Of a DNA stretch of 41,399 nucleotides, positions 8,026-16,741 are shown piece by piece. Source of the DNA: UMGS1696 sp964621165 (GTDB taxonomy: Bacteria > Bacillota > Clostridia > Oscillospirales > CAG-272); assembly GCA_964621165.1 (NCBI GenBank), contig CAZULC010000018.1, positions 1-41,399 on the forward strand, read 5' to 3'. Made by a program: the position numbers and the translations under genes. The notes under the pieces are model-generated. The model saw nothing but the letters and a program-made list of their open reading frames with translations, had not been told where the DNA came from and did no database searches. Numbering within the stretch: the stretch's first letter is position 1; every line of letters begins with the position of its first letter.

Positions 8026-9099
8026 ATGAATTTCAGAGAAAACTGTAAATACGCGATAATCGTCCCTACAAGCATGGGTGTGCGAATCTGCCCAATGAAC
8101 GGTCAGCCCACCCAGTCCTCGGACACCTTTTTCATGCAGGCGACCAGTGCGGAGTCCAACGTCGTCTCAATCGCGTCCTACCTCGGCATGAAAACCAAGG
8201 TGCTGACCACATTTGTCAAGGACAGTCCCATCGCGGACTTCATCAAGCGGAGCCTGCGTTCCCGTGGAATCGACTACGAGGGCGTTGAGGTTGAGCAGGG
8301 CGGACCGTGGGGATATCGTCACCAGTTCAACATCGCGGACAGCGGATACGGAACGAGAGGTCCGAGGGTGTGCAACGACAGAGCCGGGGAAGTAGGACGT
8401 ACGCTGAACATAAATGACTTTGACACTGACCGAATTTTCGGCGAGGACGGCGTGCAGATTCTGCATCTTTCCGGACTTATCGCCGCACTTTCCCCGGAAA
8501 CCGGAGAATTCTGCCTGTCTCTCGCGAGAGCCGCCAAGAAGTACGGCACAAGAATTTCTTTTGATCTCAACTACCGCGCGTCCTTCTGGAAAAACCGCGA
8601 GGATGAGCTGCGGGCAATCTTTACGGAAATCGCGTCAATCGCGGACATTTTAGTCGGCAACGAGGAGGACTTCCAGCTCGCCCTCGGAATCAAGGGACCG
8701 GAAGCCGGGGGCGTCGACATTGCCGGAAAAATCGACAGCTTCAAGGAGATGATTCGCCGGGTGAAGGAAAAATTCCCGAAGGTTGAGGTTTTCGCAACCA
8801 CGCTGCGTCAGGTAATCAGCGCGAATGACCACATCTGGGGCGCGATTATGCTCTCCGGCGACAAATGGTACACCGCTGAGCCGAGAAATATACGCGTTCT
8901 CGACCGAATCGGAGGCGGCGACGGCTTTGTTGGCGGTATGCTATATGCCATGCTCAAAGGCTGGGACGACGAAAAGTGGGTCCAGTTCGGCTGGGCAACG
9001 GGCGCTTTAGCGACTACATTCCTCACCGACTACGCACAGCCGGCGGATGAAGAGCAGGTTTGGTCCGTCTGGGGCGGCAACGCGAGAGTCAAGAGATAA
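8026..9099 (+). CDS. PfkB-family sugar or sugar-acid kinase
   Basis: This is a ribokinase/PfkB-fold kinase of 357 aa. The C-terminal ATP/anion-hole motif reads DRIGGGDGF, with the catalytic base D299. FDLNYRASFW and ILVGNEEDF are typical of the 2-keto-3-deoxygluconate kinase branch. In context it probably phosphorylates a sugar acid made or used by the LarA-type enzyme, but KDG, gluconate and a simple sugar all remain possible. The upstream in-frame ATG is ignored because its GGAGG serves as ribosome binding site for the ATG chosen. It is the last gene before a terminator and follows gnd by 44 bases. Confidence 0.88.
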   Translation: MNFRENCKYAIIVPTSMGVRICPMNGQPTQSSDTFFMQATSAESNVVSIASYLGMKTKVLTTFVKDSPIADFIKRSLRSRGIDYEGVEVEQGGPWGYRHQFNIADSGYGTRGPRVCNDRAGEVGRTLNINDFDTDRIFGEDGVQILHLSGLIAALSPETGEFCLSLARAAKKYGTRISFDLNYRASFWKNREDELRAIFTEIASIADILVGNEEDFQLALGIKGPEAGGVDIAGKIDSFKEMIRRVKEKFPKVEVFATTLRQVISANDHIWGAIMLSGDKWYTAEPRNIRVLDRIGGGDGFVGGMLYAMLKGWDDEKWVQFGWATGALATTFLTDYAQPADEEQVWSVWGGNARVKR

Positions 9100-9122
9100 A
9101 AATTAACAGAAACAAAAGATAA

Positions 9123-9158
9123 CCCCGTTGCAAACATACATCCGACGGGGCTATTTTA
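9123..9158 (+). terminator. Terminator after the sugar kinase gene
   Basis: CCCCGT (9123-9128) pairs with ACGGGG (9145-9150) across a 16-base loop, followed by CTATTTTATA. The U tract is short, so read-through into the downstream dehydrogenase gene is possible. No separate promoter was recognised between 9158 and 9177. Confidence 0.65.
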
Positions 9159-9176
9159 TAGTAACGAGGTAAAAAA

Positions 9177-10136
9177 ATGAAAACAGTAATAACCGACGCT
9201 TTCGCCGTGAATCCGGGAGATCTCTCTTGGGACTGGCTTAAAAAATTCGGCGAATACGAAGCTTACGACAAGCTAAGTGACAGAGAAGCCCCCGAAAAAA
9301 TAGCCGACGCGGAAATTGTGTTCACGAACCGTGTAAAAATCGGCAGGGAAGTGCTTTACAGGTGCGAAAATGTAAAATATATCTCGGCACTCGGCACAGG
9401 ATACGACATGATTGACGTGAAGCTCTGCCGTGAGAGGGGAGTGGAGGTCTGTAACGTCCCGGGATATTCTACCGCATCCGTGGCTCAGCTCGCCTTCACC
9501 CTGCTTCTGTCCTTTGCCTTTGAGCTTGACAAATACACAGACATGGTAAAAACTGGAAAATGGACGGGAATCCCCGGATTCAAGTATCAGGAAGCAAAAT
9601 TTATGGAGCTTGAAGGAAAAACCGTTGGAATCTACGGCTGCGGCGCAATCGGAACGAGATTTGCCCACATCTGCTCTTCCTTCGGCATGAAAACCCTTGC
9701 GACCAAACGAAGCAGAACCAGCGGCGAGGAAAACGGAATAACCTTCACCACGCCTGACGAGCTTCTTGAAAAATCCGACTTTGTGTCCTTCCACTGCCCG
9801 CTGACCGACGAGACCCGGGGCACGGTGAACCATGACTTCATCGCGAAAATGAAGGACGGAGCCGTAATAATCAACACATCCCGGGGTGCGGTTCTCAACG
9901 AACAGGACGTAGCCGACGCGCTGAACTGCGGAAAACTTGGCGGTGCGGGACTTGACGTTTTGGTAAAAGAACCCGCCGACCCCAATAATCCCCTTCTTTC
10001 CGCGAAAAACTGCGTAATCACCCCCCACTGCGCATGGACCTCACGGGAAGCAAGAGTGCGGCTCATGGAAATTCTCGAAAAAAATCTAACCTCATTTGTC
10101 GAAACAGGAGCAGGAATCAACCGCGTTTTCGGGTAA
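9177..10136 (+). CDS. D-isomer-specific 2-hydroxyacid dehydrogenase
   Basis: This NAD(P)-dependent oxidoreductase (319 aa) interconverts a 2-keto acid and a D-2-hydroxy acid. The NAD-binding loop is GIYGCGAIGTRFA (residues 151-163); the catalytic set is R236 in INTSRGAVLNE, E265 and H284 in ITPHCAWTS. The N-terminal half has the ALGTGYDMIDV segment seen in glycerate dehydrogenase/hydroxypyruvate reductase relatives. The substrate is unresolved; glycerate/hydroxypyruvate or a sugar-acid keto form would fit the neighbouring operon. It starts 18 bases after the preceding terminator hairpin with GAGG upstream and is probably expressed by read-through. Confidence 0.93.
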   Translation: MKTVITDAFAVNPGDLSWDWLKKFGEYEAYDKLSDREAPEKIADAEIVFTNRVKIGREVLYRCENVKYISALGTGYDMIDVKLCRERGVEVCNVPGYSTASVAQLAFTLLLSFAFELDKYTDMVKTGKWTGIPGFKYQEAKFMELEGKTVGIYGCGAIGTRFAHICSSFGMKTLATKRSRTSGEENGITFTTPDELLEKSDFVSFHCPLTDETRGTVNHDFIAKMKDGAVIINTSRGAVLNEQDVADALNCGKLGGAGLDVLVKEPADPNNPLLSAKNCVITPHCAWTSREARVRLMEILEKNLTSFVETGAGINRVFG

Positions 10137-10179
10137 AGTTTATCTTTTTAAATTTAATCAAATTTTAATATGCGTTCTA

Positions 10180-10208
10180 TTGACTGCAAACACACGGCGT
10201 GATATAAT
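10180..10208 (+). promoter_or_regulatory. Sigma-A promoter for the ABC-2 exporter operon
   Basis: TTGACT (10180-10185), exactly 17 bases, TATAAT (10203-10208). The leader to the ATPase ATG is about 45 bases and ends with AAAGG as ribosome binding site. Confidence 0.88.
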
Positions 10209-10262
10209 ATAAAGGCTGGAAATAATACAAAAAAGCAACAGTCAAAAGAGAAAGGTTGCGTT

Positions 10263-11258
10263 ATGAGTCTGATTGTAAAAAACCTCTCAAAAAAGTACGG
10301 CGAAAAGACCGTCGTCGATAACCTGAGCTTTGAAATGAAGGATCACGGCGTGTATGCGCTGCTAGGGACAAACGGAGCCGGGAAAACCACCGCAATCCGA
10401 ATGATCCTCGGCATGCTGGCAAAGGACAACGGACAGGTCGAGTGGAATGGCAAGCCCCTTGACATCTCCACCTGTAACATCGGCTACCTTGCGGAAGAGC
10501 GCGGACTCTACCCCAAATACACCCTCATGGATCAGCTGATGTATTTCGCGTCCCTCCGTGGTGTGAACAAAACCGACGCGATGGCGAGAATCAAGAACCT
10601 GTCGAAGAAGCTTGAAGCCGACGAATACCTCTTCCCGAACGCAAAAACACCGGCTGAACCCATGCTGAATCAGGCAGGAATGCGCCGGGGCATGGCAATC
10701 TGGAAAAAGGAAAAGCCCAAGCTCGCCGACCAGCTGTCAAAGGGAAACCAGCAGAAAATCCAGTTCATGATTTCCCTGATCTCCGATCCGGAGCTTATAA
10801 TCCTCGATGAACCCCTGTCCGGTCTTGACCCGGTGAACACCGATATTTTCAAGCGCGTGATTCAGGAGCAGATTGAGCGGGGCAAGTACGTCATCATGTC
10901 GAGCCACCAGATGGCAACGGTTGAGGAGTTCTGCACAGACATCACCATTCTGAACCGCTCAAAGACGATTTTGCAGGGACATCTCAACGACATCAAAAAG
11001 AGCTACGGACGTGTGAACCTGTTCATCAAAACCGAAGGTGACATATCGGAGCTGATTAACGCATCCGGGGCTGCTCTTCTGAGCAGGAAGGAAAACGAGT
11101 ACCGGGTCAAGGTCACAGGGGAGGACATGGCGAACAGGCTTCTCTATTCAGTCATTTCCGGTGGTATTACGGTTGTAAAATTTGACTTGAGTGAACCGAC
11201 CATGCACGATATTTTTGTGGAAAAAGTAGGTGAATCCAATGAAGCTGACAAAGAATGA
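10263..11258 (+). CDS. ABC transporter ATP-binding protein (ABC-2 type)
   Basis: This is the nucleotide-binding subunit of an ABC-2 (NatA-like) export system. The Walker A motif is GTNGAGKTT (residues 35-43), the signature LSKGNQQK starts near 158, and Walker B with the catalytic Glu is ILDEP (180-184), followed by the H-loop in IMSSHQMATVEEF. Before the signature there is an extra, partly basic stretch around residues 124-156 (NAKTPAEPMLNQAG...), longer than in most relatives. The last 90 residues form the usual C-terminal appendage of this subfamily. Its 3' end overlaps the first permease gene by 20 bases, indicating translational coupling. The cargo cannot be inferred; drug, peptide or Na+ export are known for this class. 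Confidence 0.93.
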   Translation: MSLIVKNLSKKYGEKTVVDNLSFEMKDHGVYALLGTNGAGKTTAIRMILGMLAKDNGQVEWNGKPLDISTCNIGYLAEERGLYPKYTLMDQLMYFASLRGVNKTDAMARIKNLSKKLEADEYLFPNAKTPAEPMLNQAGMRRGMAIWKKEKPKLADQLSKGNQQKIQFMISLISDPELIILDEPLSGLDPVNTDIFKRVIQEQIERGKYVIMSSHQMATVEEFCTDITILNRSKTILQGHLNDIKKSYGRVNLFIKTEGDISELINASGAALLSRKENEYRVKVTGEDMANRLLYSVISGGITVVKFDLSEPTMHDIFVEKVGESNEADKE

Positions 11259-12537
11259 TTTCAAGGGAACCACAAAGGTCTTCCGCTTCACCCTGCGCCA
11301 GCTTCTACATAACAAGGCAAACCTCGTCAGCCTGATAATCAGCGGCTTGGTCATGCTTCTTATCATCCCGGGAATCACGTTTCTGAACGGCAAAACGATG
11401 GAGAAAGCCGACGCGATTGACGCAAGCCTCACCTCTGACGCGCCTGAGGTGATTTATGTAATCAACGAAACCGACGCGGACGTATCCTTTGACATGTTCG
11501 ACGAATACAAAGATTCACAAATCGTAAAAGTGGATTCTTTCCCCGATGAAGCCGAAGAAAACGCGGGCTTTGTCAAGGTGGAGTACGGCGAGGATGGCGG
11601 TTATTACGTCAAAACCGGTGGTTACGGCAAGGATACGCTCGCCCGGGATGCGGAAAGCCTGATTTTCAACACAATCTACGGCAGAATCGACGAGGCAAAG
11701 GCGGCGGTCCTGTACTCCCCCTATTCCGTTGAAAGCTCGAGCTTTTCCGACTACAGCAGGAATGAGGACGAGTTTTCCATGGCAGGGTACTACATCCAGC
11801 TGATTTATTCCATAGTTGTAATGATAGTCAGCCTTTATGCCGCATCGTATATCGTTCAGGCAGTGGTTGAGGAAAAGTCGTCCAAGCTGGTGGAGTCGCT
11901 GATGATAAGCGTGAAGCCCCTCGCCCTGATTATCGGCAAAATCCTCGCGGTCATGAGCTACGTCTTCGGCTCACTGCTGGTCTACATAATCTGCGGGCTG
12001 TGCGGAGGCTTGATTTCGGCGTACATGACGGGAAGCTCGGGAATCTCCGGTCTGCTCTACGGACTTGGAATATCTCTCGGCGACCTGCGTATGAACCCAA
12101 TTACAATTGTGGCGGCAATCGTGTCCCTGCTCATCGGGTACCTGACCTACTCCCTCATTTCAGGACTCAGCGGCGCGGGATGCTCGGAACCCGAGGACGT
12201 GCAGTCAGCCAACTCAACGAGTATGTTTTTTATAATGCTATGCTACGTTGCGGCAATTGTACTCATCAACTTCGACAATCCCGTGGTGAACACAATAATG
12301 TCCATCTGTCCCATGCTGTCGGTGTTCTGTGCGCCCGTTCAGTACATGCTCGGCGGAATCGGACTTCCCGTGCTGATTCTATCATGGGTGATACAGATTG
12401 CCGTAATCCTGCTCCTCGCCATGCTGTGCGCCAAGGTCTATGAAAGTCTGATTATCTACAGAGGTAAAAGGCTCGGATTCGGCGATATAGTGAAGATGGC
12501 GCTCAGCGATAAATCCGGCGAGAAGGAGGCGAAGTAA
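11239..12537 (+). CDS. ABC-2 type permease, first of two
   Basis: This membrane subunit (432 aa) has an N-terminal hydrophobic segment (about residues 22-42, LVSLIISGLVMLLIIPGI), then a roughly 140-residue acidic extracytoplasmic domain, then a block of five or six membrane helices from about residue 180 on. This is the NatB/YhaP architecture. The conserved segment EEKSSKLVESLMISVKPLALI is the cytoplasmic coupling region typical of the family. The start is an ATG preceded by AGGTGAA; a GTG nine bases upstream is in frame but lies within that ribosome binding site. It overlaps the ATPase gene, and its stop lies one base before the next start. Confidence 0.88.
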   Translation: MKLTKNDFKGTTKVFRFTLRQLLHNKANLVSLIISGLVMLLIIPGITFLNGKTMEKADAIDASLTSDAPEVIYVINETDADVSFDMFDEYKDSQIVKVDSFPDEAEENAGFVKVEYGEDGGYYVKTGGYGKDTLARDAESLIFNTIYGRIDEAKAAVLYSPYSVESSSFSDYSRNEDEFSMAGYYIQLIYSIVVMIVSLYAASYIVQAVVEEKSSKLVESLMISVKPLALIIGKILAVMSYVFGSLLVYIICGLCGGLISAYMTGSSGISGLLYGLGISLGDLRMNPITIVAAIVSLLIGYLTYSLISGLSGAGCSEPEDVQSANSTSMFFIMLCYVAAIVLINFDNPVVNTIMSICPMLSVFCAPVQYMLGGIGLPVLILSWVIQIAVILLLAMLCAKVYESLIIYRGKRLGFGDIVKMALSDKSGEKEAK

Positions 12538-12538
12538 C

Positions 12539-13930
12539 ATGGAAAAAACCTTAAGCGAAATCAAAAAGGTGTTCTCATTCACCACAAAAACCACCACACA
12601 GTCGGGCGGCTGGAAGAAAACCACCGTAATTTTAGCCATAATATTACTTTTGCTTCCCGTGATAATTCTGTCCCTTACGGCAGTTTTCGACGACGGGAAA
12701 GCGGAAAATCTCGTCTACAGCGGTGGGATAAGCACGGTCTATGTCTTTGACTCCACCCCCGGCGAATGCGAATACTTAGTCCTGACCGCGGGAGACGAGG
12801 ATTTTTCTTCCGTCACATTCGAAAAGTGCGCGTCACTTGAGGAAGCCATAACGAAAACCGAGGAAAATCCTGGCTCGATCACGCTGAACATCACGCTTGG
12901 CAACGACAGCTCCAACATAGTTCAGTCCGGCTTCCGCTGCACCGTCATCACCCTCGACGAAACGCAGATTCCCGAAGACGACGTGGAACTTCTCCGCTCC
13001 TGCATATATAACAATTTCATTCAACTTACAGTACAGAAATCCGGACTTACAGCTGAGGAGCTTGCTGTCATCTCGACTCCCGTTACAACCGGTGAGCTGT
13101 CAGATGAGGAGCTTAACATTCCCGCAGAGTCCGGCGAATCCGAGTTTGACGACACAGACAACAGCGTCGCAAAGGAAGTAATCGGAATGGTGATGCCATA
13201 CGTCATCGTCATGTTCATGTACTTCTTCGTCCTGTTCTACGGTCAGAGCACGGCGCGGCTGGTGGTTATGGAGAAAAACTCAAAGCTCATGGACACGGTT
13301 CTCGTCAGCATGAAGCCGCAGTCGCTGATTTTCGGTAAAACTCTATCCGGCGTGTTCTGCGCCCTGATCCAGCTTGCGGTGTGGATCGTCTCTATTTTGG
13401 CTGGCGTCTACCTCGGCGGAATCTGTGCGGGGGCAATCACCGGAAACGACAGTTTTAACGTCTTTAAGCTCATCTCCGACTCCGGTTTCCTCGATGGCAT
13501 GTTCACCCCAGGCTCGGTTGCGGTCGCACTGCTCATCGTAATCTCGGGATGCGTTCTCTACTGCTCATGCGCGTCAATCGGCGGAGCTTTGGCCGGAAAA
13601 CTTGAGGATTTGCAGTCCACAAACGTGCTGTTCACTATGGCGCTGGTAGTCAGCTTCCTCGTCACCATATTCGGCGGCAGTTCCGGCTCGGGCATGATAT
13701 CGGATTCCCCCGTGCTCAACTATATCCCGTTCACGTCGGTTCTCGTCTCACCGGCAAGGGTGCTTATCGGACAGCTTGACTTAATCGGCGGAGTTGTGTC
13801 CCTGCTCATCACCCTCGCTCTGTCGGCTGTGATAATGTACGTCTCCGGCAGACTCTACAAGTCCATGTCATTCTACCGCGGAAACGCACCCAAGCCCAGC
13901 CAGATTATAAAAATTCTCTCGGGAAAATAA
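12539..13930 (+). CDS. ABC-2 type permease, second of two
   Basis: This second permease (463 aa) is a divergent paralogue of the preceding one. It has one N-terminal helix (around residues 28-50), an extracytoplasmic domain of some 160 residues, then the membrane block starting with IGMVMPYVIVMFMYFFVLFY. The coupling segment MEKNSKLMDTVLVSMKPQSLIFGK parallels the one in its neighbour. Two different permeases with a single ATPase suggest a heteromeric transporter. AAGGAGG overlaps the end of the upstream gene, and translation is likely coupled. The gene ends the exporter operon; no strong hairpin follows it. Confidence 0.88.
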   Translation: MEKTLSEIKKVFSFTTKTTTQSGGWKKTTVILAIILLLLPVIILSLTAVFDDGKAENLVYSGGISTVYVFDSTPGECEYLVLTAGDEDFSSVTFEKCASLEEAITKTEENPGSITLNITLGNDSSNIVQSGFRCTVITLDETQIPEDDVELLRSCIYNNFIQLTVQKSGLTAEELAVISTPVTTGELSDEELNIPAESGESEFDDTDNSVAKEVIGMVMPYVIVMFMYFFVLFYGQSTARLVVMEKNSKLMDTVLVSMKPQSLIFGKTLSGVFCALIQLAVWIVSILAGVYLGGICAGAITGNDSFNVFKLISDSGFLDGMFTPGSVAVALLIVISGCVLYCSCASIGGALAGKLEDLQSTNVLFTMALVVSFLVTIFGGSSGSGMISDSPVLNYIPFTSVLVSPARVLIGQLDLIGGVVSLLITLALSAVIMYVSGRLYKSMSFYRGNAPKPSQIIKILSGK

Positions 13931-14008
13931 CCTGACAAAACCGGACAGTAAAAATCAAGACTTTGTTTCACCGAAGCGGTATAATATGCTCAGACAGGGG
14001 GGATGGCA

Positions 14009-14881
14009 GTGGACTGGATCAAAAGCCTGCAAAAGAGCATAGATTATATGGAAGAAAATCTCGATGAAAATCTGGAACTGAAAAAAGCGGCAGGTCGGAT
14101 GAACGTATCGGAATATTACTTTCATAAAATCTTTACTCTTGTCTGTGGAATCACACCGGGGGAGTACGTCCGGAATAGAAGACTCGCGAAAGCCGGTGGC
14201 GAGCTTGTGTCATCGGACGAAAAAATCATCGACATAGCGCTGAAATACGGCTACGATACTCCCGAGGGATTCGCGAGAGCTTTCACCCGATTCCACGGCG
14301 CAGCTCCAAGTGCGGTCCGAGCCGGAAAAGCTCCTGTCAGACTATACGCCCCTCTGAGGGTGAGCATTACAATGAAAGGCGGAATCAGCATGAACTACAG
14401 AATAATCGAAAAAGAACCGTTTTACGTCCTCGAAAAGGTGGAAACCCACACTATAGTCGACAACCAAAACAAGAACACCATTCCCGACTTCTGGACAAGA
14501 GCCAAATCCGACGGCACAATCAAAGCCCTTGAAGCCGCGATGGTTCCCGAGGAGAACGTGATTTTCGGAATCTGCTACGGCAACTCGGCAAGCGACGACA
14601 AAACCTTCGAGTACGCAATTGCTTCCCACTGCGACAAAGACTGCGCCGTACCCGCGGGAATGAGAAAAACCGAAATCTCCGGCGGAATTTGGGCAGTGTT
14701 CGAATGCACGGGAACCATGCCCGACGCAATCCAGAACGAATGGCACAAAATCATAACCGAATTCTTCCCCTCCTCGGACTACGAACCCACCTACGAGATG
14801 GACATAGAGGAATACCCGGACGGCGACATGACCTCAAGTGACTACAAGAGCCGCATCTGGGTCAAAGTGAAGAAGAACTGA
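14009..14881 (+). CDS. AraC-family regulator with GyrI-like effector domain
   Basis: The N-terminal ~105 residues hold two AraC-type helix-turn-helix units (LKKAAGRMNVSEYYFHKIF and IIDIALKYGYDTPEGFARAF). The rest, from about residue 125 (MNYRIIEKEPFYVLEKVET), is a GyrI-like/AraC effector-binding domain, a fold that often binds hydrophobic drugs. I place the start at a GTG: AGGGGGG is six bases before it, and relatives begin with a hydrophobic-Asp-Trp sequence such as this DWIKSLQKSIDYMEENL; an ATG six bases upstream would sit on the ribosome binding site. A TATAAT lies at 13980-13985 with a poor -35 box, giving a very short leader and hinting at activator dependence. It may regulate the exporter operon just upstream. 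Confidence 0.9.
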   Translation: MDWIKSLQKSIDYMEENLDENLELKKAAGRMNVSEYYFHKIFTLVCGITPGEYVRNRRLAKAGGELVSSDEKIIDIALKYGYDTPEGFARAFTRFHGAAPSAVRAGKAPVRLYAPLRVSITMKGGISMNYRIIEKEPFYVLEKVETHTIVDNQNKNTIPDFWTRAKSDGTIKALEAAMVPEENVIFGICYGNSASDDKTFEYAIASHCDKDCAVPAGMRKTEISGGIWAVFECTGTMPDAIQNEWHKIITEFFPSSDYEPTYEMDIEEYPDGDMTSSDYKSRIWVKVKKN

Positions 14882-14909
14882 TTAAATTTTTGGTAAAAAT
14901 AAGTTAAAG

Positions 14910-14961
14910 AAAAGCTGATTTCAAGAGCACTGTTAAACGCAGCCGCATGAAGTCAGCTTTT
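14910..14961. terminator. Bidirectional terminator between convergent genes
   Basis: AAAAGCTGATTTCA (14910-14923) and TGAAGTCAGCTTTT (14948-14961) form a 14-base stem with one mismatch around a 24-base loop. A tracts on one side and T tracts on the other let it work for the AraC/GyrI gene on the plus strand and for the CotH-like gene on the minus strand. Confidence 0.8.
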
Positions 14962-14979
14962 AGTAATATTTACTTTGAC

Positions 14980-16488
14980 TTAATCGTCATACATGAAAAT
15001 TTCATCCACGGCATAAACCCGTCTTTCGAGCCACTCCCGCAGGAAATTTACGTTTTCCTCGTAGGTTTTATCCGGACGTCTTTCGTAAGCCGAATAAGCC
15101 GAGTTCACCCGCCAGCCGCATTCCTCGTAATTGCGGGCAAAATCATCCCCATATTCATCGAGAATCAAATCAATCTGCGCTTTTCCAAGTCCGTTGTCCG
15201 AGTACAGGTTCACAAAATCGTCCCGCAGCTCAGCCCATCTTGCGTAAACCAGCTCCCGGAAGTCTTCGTCCTCCCACAGTATCTCGAACCACTCAAATTC
15301 ATCCCAGTATCCCTGAGCCGAGTCCTCGCTTTTGTCTCCGCGTCCTTGTACATTGCAGTAGAAGCGGTATTTTTCCTCATCAATGTATGGATTGGCGTTT
15401 CCCATTGACAAATCGTTGTCCCACGGAACTCCGGCGCAGAGCTTTCCGTCCTTTAATATGTATCTTGTGGAGGAAAAATAAGCGTCGATGTTCTTGAAGT
15501 ACTCCATGTAGACGTAGTAGTCCACAAATGAATCCACATCAACATACCCTGAGTACACGTCCATATCGCCGGTTTTCATCTTCTCTTCAATCATGTTGAG
15601 CGTGCTTCTCGCCAGTTCCGCGTCAGAATCGTCGGCTTCCTCGGGTTTGTTAATCTTGAGCCGGACTCCGGAATCAGTCGTGAAGTAAACCTCGTTGTAA
15701 TCATACCGCGTATCTTCAAGCTCGAGGAGAAAGTCCCCGTTTTCCACGTCGATGTCCGCCTTGTTTTTTCCGTCAGTCACAGCTTCCGTGCAGAGATACA
15801 CGCCCATATATTGATTGTTGACATACACATCCACATATTCGCACTCAGGCACGTACATCAGCCGAAGCTTGCCCGCGAAGTCAAGAGCCAGCTTGTTGCG
15901 CATGAGGGTTTTGTCGAACATGTCCGCCAGCAGAATCCATTTTCGTCCCTTTCCCATGCCCAGAACCGATTCTTTTTCCGAGAACTTTATATTGTAAGGC
16001 TGTTTTGGTGAGCTGGCAGTGCTGTTTCCGCGGACTTTTACCTCTGCGCTGTCATCGCGGATGAATTTTCCGTCAGGTTCGATCATTACCACCGACGCGG
16101 GCGAGTATTCCATGTAAATTTCAGGCGAATTTATGTAAAACGTGGGAATTCCAACTTCCTTCAGCCTCATTCCGCCGATTACTTCCTTGATTTCGCCAAG
16201 CAGTTCCCCTGCGTTTTCCGCAGTAACCTCGCCGATCTTTGAGCTGATTCCGGACTGAAAAGATGAGTATTCGGCTAAGTCTTCATCCATGTAAAGCGAA
16301 GAGGGAAGGGGAAGAGCAAGGGCCTCGTTCACGGCTTTCTGAGCGGCAAAATCCGATTCAAACAGTATCATCGGCTCAGTTTCAGCTTCGGTTTCCGGGA
16401 CGGTTTCCTCAGTGGGAATATTTTCACTCACGCAGGAGGGAAGGGTCAGCAGAAGCAGCGACAGAACAGTCATAATAATTTTTCTCAT
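14980..16488 (-). CDS. CotH-like kinase-fold lipoprotein
   Basis: This 502-residue protein has a lipoprotein signal peptide (MRKIIMTVLSLLLLTLPSC, lipidated Cys19), an acidic linker rich in Glu and Thr, and then a CotH domain from about residue 115. CotH hallmarks are KVRGNSTA (151-158), KWILLADMFDKTLMRNKLAL (183-202), GDFLLELE and VPWDNDLSMGN (D357/D359, metal binding). In Bacillus, CotH is a spore-coat protein kinase; here the lipid anchor points to the outer face of the membrane, as in the many CotH proteins of gut Clostridia with cell-surface roles. A promoter whose -10 box covers a further upstream in-frame ATG fixes the start used here. GAGAGG serves as ribosome binding site. It is a single gene, divergent from lacZ. 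Confidence 0.9.
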   Translation of the reverse strand: MRKIIMTVLSLLLLTLPSCVSENIPTEETVPETEAETEPMILFESDFAAQKAVNEALALPLPSSLYMDEDLAEYSSFQSGISSKIGEVTAENAGELLGEIKEVIGGMRLKEVGIPTFYINSPEIYMEYSPASVVMIEPDGKFIRDDSAEVKVRGNSTASSPKQPYNIKFSEKESVLGMGKGRKWILLADMFDKTLMRNKLALDFAGKLRLMYVPECEYVDVYVNNQYMGVYLCTEAVTDGKNKADIDVENGDFLLELEDTRYDYNEVYFTTDSGVRLKINKPEEADDSDAELARSTLNMIEEKMKTGDMDVYSGYVDVDSFVDYYVYMEYFKNIDAYFSSTRYILKDGKLCAGVPWDNDLSMGNANPYIDEEKYRFYCNVQGRGDKSEDSAQGYWDEFEWFEILWEDEDFRELVYARWAELRDDFVNLYSDNGLGKAQIDLILDEYGDDFARNYEECGWRVNSAYSAYERRPDKTYEENVNFLREWLERRVYAVDEIFMYDD

Positions 16489-16517
16489 AGCATGGCACCT
16501 CTCGATATTATACTTCA

Positions 16518-16546
16518 ATTATATACCGTTTTCGCCTGAAAGTCAA
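16518..16546 (-). promoter_or_regulatory. Sigma-A promoter for the CotH-like gene
   Basis: On the minus strand TTGACT (16541-16546) and TATAAT (16518-16523) are 17 bases apart. The transcript would start near 16511, just upstream of the ribosome binding site. Confidence 0.87.
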
Positions 16547-16583
16547 TGACATGAGCGCAATGTTTACACTTTGATATAGTAAA

Positions 16584-16669
16584 AGCGTTTAATTAATTAT
16601 CGCTGATTTCTAAAAAAATCTTGAAAATTTTAAAATCCTATAGCTTTTTTTACTAAAACATGGTATAAT
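16584..16669 (+). promoter_or_regulatory. lacZ promoter with candidate upstream dyad
   Basis: An extended -10 element, TGGTATAAT (16661-16669), stands 73 bases before the beta-galactosidase ATG. No good -35 box is present, which suggests an activator. Upstream, AGCG (16584-16587) and CGCT (16601-16604) flank an AT-rich core containing TTAATTAA, an imperfect dyad that could bind a LacI- or AraC-type regulator. The -10 is solid; the operator is a guess. Confidence 0.55.
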
Positions 16670-16741
16670 ATGATTGACGAGGTAGGGAGTGAACCCTGTT
16701 TCAATTGAACCTTAATTACTATACATAGAAGGAGAAAATCT

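Noticed and set aside
9177..10136. Dehydrogenase gene as an independent transcription unit
   Set aside because: No promoter could be found in the 18 bases after the hairpin; expression by read-through is more likely.
16578..16595. CcpA cre site upstream of lacZ
   Set aside because: Aligning the cre consensus to the AAAAGCG region leaves about three mismatches at key positions, so the match is too weak to annotate.
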